NCBI GenBank assembly: GCA_003008705.1
Contig: PDUO01000002.1
Span: 266,898 to 330,897 of the forward strand
Reading direction: 5' to 3'
Source: Pezicula radicicola
Lineage: Eukaryota > Ascomycota > Leotiomycetes > Helotiales > Dermateaceae
DNA: 64,000 nucleotides
Numbering within the stretch: the stretch's first letter is position 1; every line of letters starts with the position of its first letter. Positions 22,956-35,643 of the stretch are shown piece by piece. The translations under genes were made by a program, and so were the position numbers. The notes below the pieces were generated by a model, which saw nothing but the letters and a program-made list of their open reading frames with translations, did no database searches and had not been told where the DNA came from.

Positions 22956-25900
22956 TCACATCATATCAACATCTCCATCTGCCATGGCAAGCCGCTGCTT
23001 AGCAGTTTTTGCTTTCTTGCCCCCGCTCTTGCGTGGTTTCTTGGCCTTCTCAGCTCCTTCAACTGGTGTTGCCGCACCGCTGGGTTTCGTGGATCCATCA
23101 TCGAAGTGACCCTCGCCTACAAGTAAGGAATTAGCAACAGTTCACATAGTGAATTAATAGGAGCTCGAAACTTACCTTCGTGATAGAGATCCTCCAGACT
23201 GCCACCAGTCTCTTTCTTCTTTTTCCCTTTTGCTTTCTTGCCTTTCGTTTCAGGCTGTGGAGCTTCGGCCATCTGCTTTTCAAGCTGCTCAATCTTCTCT
23301 GCCTCCTCATCATCCACAAGCCACATGGCGATATCCTTTGTACGATTCTCACGACTTCTGGCATTAAAGTCAACGCCGCCACCAGCACCTCCAGTCATGA
23401 CAACTTTCTGCACCTCTTCTTTCTGGAGAGCACGTTTACGGATTCGTTCTTCGATGGTGCCACGAGTGATCATACGGTATACTGTGACTTGCCGAGTTTG
23501 GCCGAGACGATGTGCTCGATCCATGGCCTGAGAATCAATGGTAGGGTTCCAATCACTGTCGTAGAAGATGACAGTATCGGCAGATGTAAGATTGATACCC
23601 AGACCACCTGCACGAGTAGAGAGTAGGAAAATGAAGATCTCCGGCCTGGTCTGGAAATCGGTGACAGTGTCTCTTCTGTCCTCAAGTTTTGTAGAACCAT
23701 CTAGACGACAGAACTTGTAGTTGCGGTACGTTAAGTACTCCTCCATAAGATCGATCATGCGTGTCATTTGGAAGTACAATAGTACACGATGACCGCCCTC
23801 TTTGAGTTTGGTGAGCAAGGAGTCGAGCTTGGCAAGTTTGCCCGAGTCCGTAACAAAGCGCTGCATGGATGGGACGCGGATGTTTGTGAAGCGTTGCTTC
23901 TCGGAAGTAGGAGCAGGAAGAAGACCATTCTTTGGTAAGAACTTTGGCGGGATCTTAGACGCGACAAACGCCTTTTCATCAGTTGACGATGGCCCATACA
24001 GGGCACGACGCATAGAGACGTTGAACATTATGTTTTCTTTCTCAATCAACGTGCCACTACTTGAGCAGGCCACTTCAATAGGCGGAGCTGTTGCTTTGGG
24101 TCGACTGCAGGATTCCATGCGGGTCATTCCAGAGTCTGCAAAGACGTCCTTAGCTACGTTGAACAGTTTGCCAAGATAACCCTCCTTCGTAACTTCAGCT
24201 AAAGGCTTGCGATCTTGGCGATCCACAATGCGAAGCATTGCTTGAGCTGGGGTGAAGTTCTTCTCCTCTTCTTCGTCATATATGATACTGAATTTTCCCA
24301 GGCGACGAGGTCTGGCCGCTAGATCCACAGCACGAGCAAAGATATCCTTGTGTGAAGCTGCTGACAATTCGTCGACTGAAGTGTCCGCGAATCGAAGCCA
24401 CGAGAAAGCCTCGTTATCCTTGGTATGCTCATGAATATTCTCAGGGCTCCAGACATTTAGAAGATGGTTCAAGTAGCGGCCCTTGAAACCTGCCTTTGTG
24501 TTGTCCCGCCCAGGCATCTCAAGACGACCACCTTCGCGCCAGATTAACCGTGGCAAGTCATACTCAATCAAATTCCTTGTGGAATAAGCAACATTGATAT
24601 TCGGACCTTCGCGCATGAAAGATGCTGTCTCGGCAAAGTGACCGAATGAAAATGGCGACGTTGTCTCCGCACGCTCAAACAGATCAGGATGGTTGCAAAC
24701 CTTTCTGAATTGCATGACTAGGTTCATCAACGTGCCAGTGTCATTATCGTCGCCAACCGTTGCCTTCTCGATAAGATCCATGATACTGATCTGGTTCCGG
24801 AGATTGGTGTAGTAAGCTCGCTGTCGGTAGGTGAGATCACAGAAGAGATCAATCTCAATCTTATCGCCCAACTCCTTCTGCACGTGTTTCTTAACACGAC
24901 GAAGCATAAAGGGCTTCAAGATCATATGAAGACGTTTGAGCTGGTCCTCATTGAGTTTGGTGTTACTTTGGGCATGGCTCTCGATGTCTTTGGAGAACCA
25001 TTCGCTGAACTCGTCGTGAGAGTCGAACAAACTAGGCATGATGAAATGAAGGAGAGCCCACAGCTCTTGCATGTTGTTCTGAATGGGTGTACCAGTCAGC
25101 AAGAGACGATTGCGGCAGTGGAAGCCCAGTAAACTCTTCCATCGGGAACTCTGAGAACTCTTAATCGCTTGAGCTTCATCCAAGATCATGTACTGCCATT
25201 TCATCTTCTGGAAGTAGTTGACATCCGAGACGACAAGCTGATATGAAGTGATAAGGACGTGAAAGGGAGCATCTTGGGTATAAGTGATATGCTTTCGATC
25301 CCAGAACTTTCGAAGAACTTTTCGGTCGCCCGCTGTGCCCCAGTAAGGTAGTACTTTGAGGGTTGGCACGAATTTGGTGATTTCCTGCTGCCAATTGTGG
25401 AGGGTTGATGCAGGAGCGACAACGAGGAAGGGCCCCCAGATATCATGCTTTTCTGCTAGGTAAGCCATGACAGAGATTGACTGAACAGTCTTACCAAGAC
25501 CCATCTCGTCTGCCAGGATACCGTTAATACCTTGCTCGTATAGGTTGACAAGCCAGTTTAGACCCTTAAGCTGGTACTCCTTGAGCTGGGCGTTGAGCAT
25601 CTTCGGTTGCTCAATATCCACATCGCCCATACCAGCAGGATTCTGGAAATTCATCTCGCCCTCTTCATCCATAGTAGAGTCCTCCTGCTTGTTGAATGCT
25701 CTAGCCTTGTTCTGGGCCTCTTGGATGGCATTTTGAGCATTGGCCATGGCTGCAGCTTTGAGTGCGGATTCATCCTCGGCGTCGAAATCCAGATCTTCGA
25801 AATTTGTGACTTTCGTAGGAGCCGCACTGCCCTCTGGCAAATCAATCGCATGGGCACCTGAGTGCCCTTCTGTGGTCTTCTTGTCGGAGACAGCAACATC

Positions 25901-28340
25901 TGGATGATCGGTAGACCGCTCAACCTCGTCGGTCTTGATCTTCTTGCCGATGAAATGAGAATACAATTCCGTCTGAGAAATCAGGAAGTTAAGTTTCCTC
26001 TTCTGTCTGTTGGCTTCTCTGTCTGCTTCTGCCTTCTTCGCATTCTCAATCTCGGCCTTTTCAGCAGCTCGTCGCAGGTCTCGCTCCTCTCTTTCATTCC
26101 TCTTCCAGAACGACATCATCTCTCGCATGACGCGCTTGCCTCTGGCCTGAAGATCCTTGGTACCCTTATTGGTCCTGAGCTGCCATCGCTTCGCCTCCTT
26201 GGATGCTAATATAGCAGTCTTTTTGAGATTGGACGCTCTGATAGCGTAAGACTCTACAGCTATCTTATATGTCTTATTAACATCTTTACGAGCAAGATCG
26301 CGCCAAATTTGGTCATAGATCTGGTTATAGCCTTTGGACACAAATGGCTCGAATGGCGCTTGAGTAGCAGGAGTTGCTTCTCTGGAGTCGATCGAATCCT
26401 TGGGCTCCTTTTTGTTCAGCTTGATCCGAATCTTTGGCTCGGGTTGAGGAAGAGCAGGGGGTTCCTCGCCTGCATCAATAGCAGCTTGAGCAGCCTCTGC
26501 AGAATCTTTCTCTGCTTGCTTCTGCTCTTTTGACTTTCGCAGGCGTCCACCTCCCTTTCCTTTCTTTGGCTTGGGTTCCTCAACGGCTGAGAAGGTAGAC
26601 ATGGCTCCTCCATGGAAATTCGGCTCCAAAGGCGACACTGCCTTGATCTCCCCGCCTTTGTCGCCCCGGGAAAGTATAGCCTTTGTTTGTTGTGCCTTCT
26701 TCTCTGCCCTCAGAGCTTCACGGATGAACTTTTGTCTCTCCTGCTCGTCCTCGGCAGCCTGGGCCTTGGCCATGGCAATCTCCTTCTGTTCAATGTTGGT
26801 GGCAACCGTTTTCTCCCTGCGACGCTTTCTCTGCATGTCCTTCTTACGTTCTTTTTCGGCCTCGACTTCAGATACCTGCACCCTAGTAATGGCCTCATCC
26901 GCGTGAATCTCTCGATATCGAATCTCACCTGCATCGGCATGCCGACCGAGCTTCGCAGACATGAGCTCAGAGAAATGTGTTCGCCGTGCCTTGGTCTTGA
27001 CAATCTCTGCCTTTTCTACTTCCAGTTTCCGCTTTATGCCCCTTGCCATATATAAGTTCTTCTCCACTTCATAATCTGGCATTTCCTCGTCCGGTTCAGC
27101 GTCCAGCTTGGCCATCAGGCTTTGTATTTCTTTTTCCTCCTCTTTGGAGAACTGCGGTTGTGGTGCAGCAGGCTTTGCCTTTGGCTGCTTCGGCTCGCCG
27201 TTCAATTTCCGCTTAGTAGGTACACGGGACGGAGCTGGGGTGGGCGCTGGAGCAGGAGTAGACGGACGAGAGTTCTCTCTCGATATCGTGTCATCTCGTT
27301 GAGGTGTAGGAGCAGGTCGGGATTTTCTTGATGGCTTCGTAACACCCATTGTGGCCATCTTTGGCTGGGCTGGTGTAGGGGTAGGTGCTGCCGGCTCAGG
27401 GTTGGAGAGGATACTCGAAAAGTCCATCGGGTTTGCTGATCTGCTAGGGGTCTGCTGATAGAGGTCAGGATAAGAATGTGGTGGATGATATTGTGGTATG
27501 GATTGATGTTAAAATTGGAGGTGAGATGACAGCGCCTGAATTCATATGCACTATCCTGTACTATGATAGGGCCTTGGGCGCCCTCCCCAACTTCTCCAGG
27601 AGGAGGAACTGCTTACCATTGCTGCGGGCGCAAACTCGGGTTTTACCGCTGGTTGTGCTATCGGAATGCCATTCTGAACGACCGGTGAAGTCATCGTGTT
27701 GGGTCGTGGTGAATGTGGGATTGACCCTAGGCGCGCTGGGGGATGCGAATGTGACACTGGTGATTGAGGGAAGTTCGAGTTGATAGGAGATCCGTAAGGA
27801 CCATGGTTGTAGTACCGAGGACCATCGACCGAAGATGTAGGATAGTTGTACGATTCTCGATTCGTTGACTGAGGTCTCCATTAGTGTTTTGTTATGACGC
27901 AAGGATTCCATTAGGATCCATCTAAACCTCACCTGTGGAGTTTGCGCCTGGCCTTCTCTCCAAGCCGCGGATTCTGATGGTCGCCTCTGCGTTGCAGATG
28001 AATCAGTTGTTGGGTCGTAGTATCCTGTGGAAGGTCTCTCGCGTGGCGGAGCTTGGTATTCTGTCTGGTAAGGAGCCGGGGGTCCATTCATGGGCGACAA
28101 TGGTTGGGGTGGACCTGGAACATGTGAGGTTCCTGCTGATGGCATCGGCAGAGTAGCAGGCTGCTGCTGCTGATGATAAAGGTCGCTGAATTGCGGGCGT
28201 GGGTGATTACCGTTGGCGGATGGGAAATCAAAATTCGGAGGTGGTCGGTTTGAGGAGCTAGTTGCACCGATCCTCACGCGCTCGTCCTCTTCCTCTTGTT
28301 CCTCCTTACTCCGCGACTGCATCACCGTAGCATGATACAT
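22956..28340 (-). CDS. INO80: INO80 chromatin-remodelling ATPase
   Basis: Catalytic subunit of the INO80 nucleosome-remodelling complex (H2A.Z exchange, transcription, replication and DNA repair). Predicted 1699 residues in four exons: 28340-27933, 27868-27617, 27454-23176 and 23116-22956. The disordered Pro/Gln-rich N-terminus spans the first two exons. [12 protein letters not shown], a tempting start at 27427, is internal (about residue 230). The DBINO domain lies near 590-720 ([20 protein letters not shown]). The Snf2 ATPase lobe starts near 840, with Walker A DEMGLGKT and box [13 protein letters not shown] large insertion separates it from lobe 2 (near 1425-1540), as in split INO80-type ATPases, and lobe 2 ends [17 protein letters not shown]. 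The last exon is basic ([20 protein letters not shown]). All junctions are in phase. The frame also stays open past 23117 without the last intron, giving a false end. An upstream alternative start cannot be excluded. Confidence 0.95.
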
Positions 28341-29830
28341 CTTCTACGTCGCAGCGCCTTTGAATGTCGACGCGATCGATGTCGATATTATCTCTCCATA
28401 TGAAGGGTTAGCAATGGCTGCAGACCTGTATTGACTTGGCCCCCGAGAAAGGATTCGAATGCCGGGAATTGTCACGAAGTTCGGTGATGGTGTTGTTGGC
28501 AACAGTGATGAGTTGTGGTGCAGCAGGCTGTGGTGGGTTTGCTTGATCTGGTGTTGAGTCTAGTTTTCAGCCGCCGTGGAGCCGTAGCGGAGGCGTCCTC
28601 GAGGTTTCAATGCACTTAAATCTCTGGTTGGTTATCGTCGATTGTCGCGATATCGACGTTGTGGTGGTGATGAACTACGAAGATGCAAAAGGAAAAGGTG
28701 GGCAAGGAATGGGGGATGGGATGAGCGAAAGGACACAGGTTCGTGGTTGCAGTGGCATTATGTTTGGTTTACCCTTAGGGCAGACTCAGCAGTACCATTT
28801 CCCTCGCTCCCCCATACCTTCTCCCATCGCGTTTACGCAGTACCTAGGTCCTTCGCGATTTGATTTTGGGCGGTACGTCGTCATTGGAGCTGTGGGCCCC
28901 TGTCAGCCGTAGCTTCTGATTGTTCAAATTTTCAGCATTGTGATTCTTTCGAATTTTTAATCTCTACGGTTCTATTTCACACACATGATTAAGATGACAT
29001 CCATTATCTGAGCCACATTCCCATCGGTGCAGGCGGCTTCGAATCGTCTGCTATTTTCCAATGTTGTTCTCGTTTCAATCTGAGATAAACCTCCTCTAAC
29101 TGCATTGCTTCTAGCCTGCTTGGCATGCACTAGCGCGGTCAGATCCCTTGACATGAGCCTTTCCCTTTTCTTTGCACTCGAAACCTCCAAAGTCATCAAA
29201 GGAGACGTCGTCGGCACTCTGCACTGCAGAGTACATGGCCCTGATACACCTATGAAATAATGCATTGCGGCAAAGAATCTTCAATTTACTCCACGTGGGT
29301 TTTTCTACACTTCTTATTAATAAGGTACACATGGTTAATTGATTTAGGCAGGAATAATGCACTGGAAATAGGTAATCTCTCTGCTTGAGCGTCTCATTGC
29401 GCTGCGCTCTTATGTGACAGGACTTTATCCTTCCTACCAGAACTCCACAGATAACAGTAAAGATCATTCCTACCACAGACGGAGTATGTATAGCCATGAC
29501 CTGTCACCACATAGAAAGCCGCAACCTTTTCTTAGGGAAAGTTCACAAGCCTTGCTCTGCACTCGCCATCACAACCTTACAGAAGTCCACATCACAGATT
29601 GTATTGATCCTGAAAAAAATTCAATGACTCCTCTAAGGTAAGCTAGCAGAATGCATTCTATTCCCACCCAGTCCTGTCGATAATGCTTCCCCGTCACGAA
29701 GCCTGGCGGTTCGCACTTCTTTGCACCAACCTCTGCTTCCACCCACCACTGGGCAATGTAAGGTAAATTGGGGGTTTGGTTGAACTTCAGATCAACTTTT
29801 GTGTTTTATTTCCAAAAACGAATGAACAAT
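28341..29830. other. Intergenic, INO80 promoter and ARB1 3' flank
   Basis: About 1.5 kb. Several open frames (for example 28972-29265 and 29111-29497 minus, 28610-28912 plus) overlap one another and lack recognisable domains or splice logic. I see no firm gene. Confidence 0.5.
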
Positions 29831-32046
29831 TTAGACTGCACCCATCGACACCATCTTCTTTCGCAGGTGGTTTTTATATTCACCAATCGAGCCATCCCAC
29901 TATTTAAAACACCATCGTTAGCATTATCACTTCTGGAAACTTTCAAGAAATGCAAAACACGCTCTAGAAGTATCTCAAGACCAGACTCGCGATTTCATTG
30001 TCACGTGCTCACAACCAAAACTGGAGATTTCTCCATTTACAAGCAACGAAGAACACGGAATTTTCACAACATAGGAAAAGGGAAATAAAGCACGTACTCT
30101 TCGAATTGTCTGGTTCTCGCATACCATAATGTCTAAAAAAGGAAGTTAGCTTATATTCCAGAGCTTGAAGGTCTTATAAAGAATAGGGTCGAAAATACCT
30201 TTCGCGATCTTGTCAAGTAGCCGGAAATCGTGAGACACAACGACGACACCGCCGGTGAAGGCATTGATAGCATCTGCAAGTGAATCAATGGTGGGGATGT
30301 CCAACCCGTTAGTTGGTTCATCCAACAGCAGCATGTTTGGTGCATCAATAGCCAGAAGAGCAAAAACGATTCTGGATTTCTGACCCTCGGACAGAGTACC
30401 CATCAGTGCAGTTTGGGACTCGCCAGACAGACCGTACTTGCCCAGTTGTTGACGCCAGTACTGGTAGTCCTGGGACTTCTCAGCGTACTTGTCACGGACG
30501 AAATCGAGGGCGGATTTGGTCAGATCGAGCTGCTCAGAAGAGTGCTGGGAGTAGACACCCATCTTCAAATGGGTGTGTCTGGAGACAACACCGCCGGTTG
30601 GGGAAAGTGCACCGGTCATGAGACGGAGGAGGGTCGACTTGCCAACACCGTTGGGTCCTACGAGGGCAGTTCGAGAATCCATGTCCACACCGAGATCCAA
30701 GTTGCGGTACAAGTCGTCCTTGGAGTTTCCGGAGTAAGAGAAAGTAACGTCGTCGAATGATAGGACTGGAGGAGGAAGCTTCTCGACATCGGCGAAACGG
30801 AAGGTGAACACACGGTCCTCCTCGACTTTTTGAATGAATCCGTCTGCCTCCATCTTGTCCAAAATCTTTTGTCGGGACTTGGCCTGTCTGACCAAATTGG
30901 CGTAGGTACCAGCAGAGGCAATGAACTTCTTGATGTGAACAATTTCGTCCTGTTGCTTCTGATAGGCCTTCATTTGGTTGGTCTCCTGCTCAGTGCGGGT
31001 CTTGGCGTAAGAGTCGTAGTTACCACCGTAGTAGAGGAGCTTCTTCTGACGCATATCAATCATGTTGGTGCAGACACCGTTGAGGAAATCCATGGAGTGA
31101 GAAACAAGGACGAGTGTTCGGTCCCACTTCTTAAGGTATTCTTCGAGCCACACACAGGCCTCCAAATCCAAATGAGCCGTAGGGTCATCGAGAAGGAGAA
31201 GAGAAGGCTTGACGAAAAGAGCCTTCGCCAAAGCTACACGCATACGCCATCCACCAGACATATCCTTCGTCTTTTTGTTGATGGTTGTCTTATTGAAACC
31301 GAGACCAGTAAGAATAAGGGATGCGCGAGTGGAGAAAGTTGAAGGATCCATGGTTTCCATACGCTAGGAGTTGTCAGTATATGTAGGTAAATTTATTTGT
31401 GCGGCACAGAACGCACCTCGTAGAGATCCATGAGAAGAGGGGACTCTGGTCCATCATCTTCCAAGATCTGTTCAGCCAACTTGTCCAGCCTCTCCATCTC
31501 GTTCTCGGCCTCGCGGACGACCCACTCCAAAGCGCCCAAGTCGCTGGGAGGAGCACCCTCGTTCAGAAGGTAGATATCGACATGTTCAGGAACAGGGTAT
31601 TCGCGTTTATCAATAGCCTTGAGCAAGGTTGACTTTCCGCAACCGTTCTCTCCGAGGAGACCATATCGGCGACCATATGTAAGTTCCAAGGTTGTGTCGG
31701 TGACGAGGACTCGACCGTGGAAGGTCAGAGAAACGGAGGTGATCTTAACATCGCGACTCTGCTTGAGCGAACTCAAGACACCGGTGGTGACACGGTCGGA
31801 GAGACCGAACCTGTCCATCTGTTCTGCGAGCCTCTTTACTTCGTCCATCTTCTTCGAGGAAGTGGCAGGCTGTAGATCGTCGGGGAGGGGATTACCGTCG
31901 GCATCGAGGAGTTTCTCATCTGGAGTTGATGTCCCACTCTTCTTGCTCGATTTCAACTTCGATGTCGTGGTCTTCTTGGGAGCGGTGCCATCAGCGGCAG
32001 CGGCAGCCTTCTTGGCCTCGCGAGCGGCTTTGGATGCAGAAACCAT
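29831..32046 (-). CDS. ARB1: ABC-F ATPase Arb1 (ribosome biogenesis)
   Basis: Soluble ABCF2-type ATPase needed for ribosomal subunit biogenesis; it has no membrane domain. Predicted 632 residues in four exons: 32046-31417, 31363-30199, 30132-30098 and 29899-29831. A basic Lys/Ala/Ser-rich N-terminus leads to nucleotide-binding domain 1, with Walker [10 protein letters not shown] and signature MSGGW. Its Walker B/H-loop region reads [18 protein letters not shown], with Asp where a catalytic Glu is usual. Domain 2 has Walker [10 protein letters not shown], signature LSEGQKSR and Walker [16 protein letters not shown]. The first splice gives [15 protein letters not shown]. The two small 3' exons restore the family end [12 protein letters not shown] then [16 protein letters not shown]. 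The open frame through 30146 would replace this with an aberrant tail. Phases all agree. Confidence 0.95.
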
Positions 32047-33433
32047 TTTGTTGATGTGTTGGTTGTATGTTCAAAAGATCTGATTCTGATAGCGGGGGTT
32101 TTCGCTGTAGTAGTGGGAGGTCGTTATCGCCGTTAGCGAAAAAATTGGTTGCCCCTCGTTTTGTGGGCAATGTGAGAGAAAGCAGAAAACAACAACGCCG
32201 TAGAGTGTGGAGAAGAATGGAGAGAGACAAAGGCGGATGTTGATGAATTCCTCGAGTGTGAGAGGCAACTAAAAATGCAACTGCAAGGAACCTGGCAAAA
32301 AAAAAATTAGCCCAAGCCCAAGTGTCAAACACACGTCACGTGGTTTGGACCAATCAAACCTATGACGAAATGTAATCCTCGCCGGAAGGATGAATCAGGT
32401 GACCTAATAGGTCTTGATTGGAGGGAAGATCTTGCCTTTAACTTTGAAGTAGCTCCCAAGTTTCACTCTGTGCCTACGGTGCTATTTATGGTGTCAGAGA
32501 ACCGAACCATCGTTGCGCAAGTGCATTTCTTTCTATTCTTCCTATTGAGAACAATCCCAGTTATTACCTGTAAAAGAGGGCAACAAAACAGCTTAACTTG
32601 AATGATTTACTCTCATTTAATTGAGGAGCTTAGCTGATTCGTAACTCGCTTTGAAAAAAACTTTACTTGACTTGATTCCTCACTTCCTTTGAGTAGCGCA
32701 AACTATTCTTGCATGATCACAATTTGTACCCGACTAGAGCTTATGATTCACACTAGCAATTCATGGCTCCATTTCCCCATTCTCGGTGGGAATCAAATGG
32801 TTAAAACTAGAATACTAGTCTTACGCCACACCATTCAGTAATTTGATCAATAATTAGTTAAACTTAGGTCGTAAGAAATATCTGACTGTATTTCACAAGG
32901 ACAAGAACAGTACCTGTGTATGCTCTAAACAGTTCGTATTTTAAAGAAAATCATCAATTATAAGCATCAAGATAAACCCAACTCTTATTTAGAACGAAGA
33001 AAGACGATATAATACTGGTGTTGTAAGATTCAGGCGTTGAAAGTCTTATTTCGTAATCGTGTGTCGTTTAATTTAGCAGAACATATGGTGTCGCTTAGAG
33101 AATGTGTCGCAAAGCACAAGTGCACTCTACCTAATCCATGCTGCACCGCTTTAATAACTGACAACATATGTTTATAAGTGGGTTTGAAATGAACGTTTCT
33201 AATCTCAATTTTATTGTACAAAAAATACATTACTAAGTCAGAGATAATCCATCTTAACTCGAGCATCCATACAACGGTCTGCCAAGGACAGTAATGATCG
33301 CTGGCATATCTCCCCTCATAGGGCGCAATTGACATGTCCCTTCTAAACGCCATTGCATTTAAAGCAAGACGTCGCACACTGCTCCGCCAATATCCTCTTC
33401 ACATCCAAACTTCAGGTAACTCACAATTTCACA
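32047..33433. other. Intergenic, divergent ARB1 / MCT-like transporter promoters
   Basis: About 1.4 kb. A CCAAT-type sequence GGACCAATCAAACC lies near 32347, upstream of ARB1. A degenerate repeat copy lies at 32636-32700. The rest is AT-rich without supported genes. Confidence 0.55.
32636..32700 (+). repeat. Dispersed 18-bp-period repeat, copy 7 (degenerate)
   Basis: Reads GATTCGTAACTCGCTTTGA, then ACTTGACTTGATTCCTCACT and TTGAGTAGC, matching the family with insertions. Confidence 0.5.
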
Positions 33434-34892
33434 ATGTCACGAAACGAGAGGATTTCTCTTCGTGAGTCGCGGCCGTCAGTCGGGGTCGGTGAGCAAGAAC
33501 CCCACCTTACTGAACAAGAGGAATCCAACTTCGATCAAGCCAACTCAAGGCAGTGGGAATCAAATAGGAAGAGGGCATGTGTTCTCGTTGGCTCCGCGAT
33601 ATCGCAGCTGCCGATTTGGGGTGGGCTAAGTCCTACATCCTGCCTACAATTCTACAATTCTACTCACACACGCAGGCTTCGCCATGAGTTACGGCGTCTT
33701 CCAAGAATACTATTCCAGCAACTGGACGCTGAAGGGGAGTCGTGAAGTCACGGGTATAATTGGCACAACCTCCAATGGCGTTATGTACCTGTCCATGCCT
33801 CTCCTATTTGCACTATTCACCAGACGATGGGCCCGTCGACGCCAGACCGCAGCTCTTTGTGGCGCTGCAATTACATGCATCAGCTTCCTCCTGTCCTCCT
33901 TTAGTACTCAAGTCTGGCATTTGGTTGCCACACAGGGAGTCATGGCAGCGCTGGGATGTGCTCTCGTCTACAGCCCGACTACATTATCTCTCGGCGAATG
34001 GTTTACTACCAGCAATCGAGCAGTGGCGTACGGAGTTATTCTATCTTGTAAAAATATCGTGGGATCTACTTGTCCATTTCTATTCCGAATCCTTCTTAAT
34101 CGCTACAGCCTTGGTACTACGTTGAGAATATGGACAGCTATTGTGGCTGGAACTAGCATTCTCGCAATCTTCTTGATACCGATTCATCCTTCGCGCATAT
34201 CCCCGAGCACTCATCAGACGCCTAAGATCCCCTGGAAGTTCCTCAAACACCAGACTTTCTACATCTATAGCATCGCTATCATACTTCAAAGCTGCGGATA
34301 TGGCATCCCACAAACATACTTAAACACCTACGCCCACGAAGTCACTTTACTATCGCAGACCTCAGCCACCCTTTTGCTCACCCTATTCAACCTCCCTGGA
34401 ATCGTTGCCTCGTCCTTTTTCGGGTACCTAAGCGACAACAAGCACTTTCCCCTTTCAGCTACGACTGTAACTTCCATCTCCGCCGTCAGCACCGCTTTGT
34501 CCGCTTTCCTCCTCTGGGGCCTGACATCTCCAGGTAGCATGGCACTTTTAGTACTGTTCTCTATGACCTTCGGCTTCTTTGCCGGCGGTTATAGTGGAAC
34601 TTGGGGAGGCGTCATCAATGAGCTGGAACGGGAAGCTGCACAGTGGAATGAGGCTATCGACCCGGGAATGCTGTATGGTCTGCTGAATGGTGCGAGGGGA
34701 ATTGGATATGTGAGTGGTGGGCTGGCTGGTGTGCAATTACTCAAAGCTGGAAGCATGACCTCGGTTGGAAGCTTTGCTTATGGAACGACTTATGGACCTC
34801 TTATCATATTCACGGGACTCTCATCGGTGTTCGGCGGCTGGGGATTGCTGTGGAAGTGGAAGAAGCTGCAGAATCTGGTACATTTGGTGTGA
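33434..34892 (+). CDS. MFS transporter, monocarboxylate-transporter-like (MCH family)
   Basis: Predicted 467-residue MFS carrier in two exons, 33434-33620 and 33676-34892. The splice recreates LPIWGFAMSYGVFQEYY, the GxxxSYGVFQxYY block that follows the first helix in fungal monocarboxylate-transporter-like proteins. A polar N-terminus of about 45 residues precedes the first membrane segment. About 12 hydrophobic segments are visible, with a long loop after HPSRISPSTHQTPKIPWKFL. Conserved features include GVMAALGCALVYSPTTLSLGEW and the second-half GYLSD loop. ATG 33434 was chosen because it starts the polar tail. An upstream open frame adds only unrelated residues. Transport of monocarboxylates or related acids is a family inference. 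It is transcribed away from ARB1. Substrate unknown. Confidence 0.87.
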
Positions 34893-35643
34893 TAGTAGCA
34901 TCATACTCCAGATGTGGTCATTCTTTTTAGCTTGATTCGGAGGCTGCGTGAGAGAACACACTCGATATTATTGTTGGTCTAATCACGCTTCATCTCTAGC
35001 AAAGAGTTAGAGCAGTAGAAGAATACCGTGAAATAATGAATACACACCAGAAGATTGCGCTGAAAAAAGGAAGTAGAAGGCCAGAAATTGGATTCACAAT
35101 TCTTAAAAGACTTAATACCTAGTCTAGCAAGCGTCAATGCCTCAGAGATCCAAGAAACCAAGAAAACTAAAAAGCCAACAAGATTGGAAGTAAGACATAA
35201 ACTTGAGTAACTTACTTGATTTGAGTAACTCACTTGATCTAGGTAACTCACTTGCCCAAATTAAATTAAATGATCTTATATGAACCAATTCGTACGGTGG
35301 ATTACTCTGGATTACTCGAGTGATTGTGGGTTATACGAACCCAATTGTAGGATGGCGCGCGTTGGTCCTTTGCTTCCTACCCCCTCGCTTAAAAGTAACA
35401 GCGCTTAGCATCAACAAATAGGAACCAAGATCAAGCCGCGCGACTACCTTGACATCTATTATAAGCTGAAGTATGTCTAAATGTGAGAGTGAGCGATCTT
35501 TTAGTGTTGTATAAGTATATATCCTTCAAGGGCATGTTCAACGAATTTCAAGTGCTCCTACCAACAGTCTACTATTATTGCTGTTTAAACACTTGTTATA
35601 TGAACCCCTCTCTAAAAAACCGTCATATTCAAACTATCTAACT
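34893..35643. other. Intergenic with strong repeat copy
   Basis: 750 bp; holds repeat copy 8 (35201-35299). The minus-strand open frame over it (34979-35251) is repeat-derived. No gene seen. Confidence 0.6.
35201..35299 (+). repeat. Dispersed 18-bp-period repeat, copy 8 (cleanest array)
   Basis: Consecutive units CTTGAGTAACTTACTTGATT, TGAGTAACTCACTTGATC and TAGGTAACTCACTTGCCC are followed by AAATTAAATGATCTTATATG. The right flank AAATGATCT, then CCAATTCGTACGG, parallels the right end and flank of copy 2 (AAATGATCTCTT, then CCAATTTCTTACGG). No matching left inverted end was found, so this copy looks 5'-truncated. Confidence 0.8.

Noticed and set aside
27561..28340. 259-residue single-exon protein
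   Set aside because: Its first 136 codons are INO80 exon 1. The rest reads through intron 1 into the wrong frame of exon 2.
28440..28475. GGATTCGAATGCC resembling a tRNA T-arm
   Set aside because: No matching acceptor stem, D-arm or anticodon arm could be drawn on either strand.
34979..35251. 90-residue minus-strand ORF with SNQVSYS-type repeats
   Set aside because: The peptide repeats simply translate the 18-bp DNA repeat, whose period is a multiple of three.
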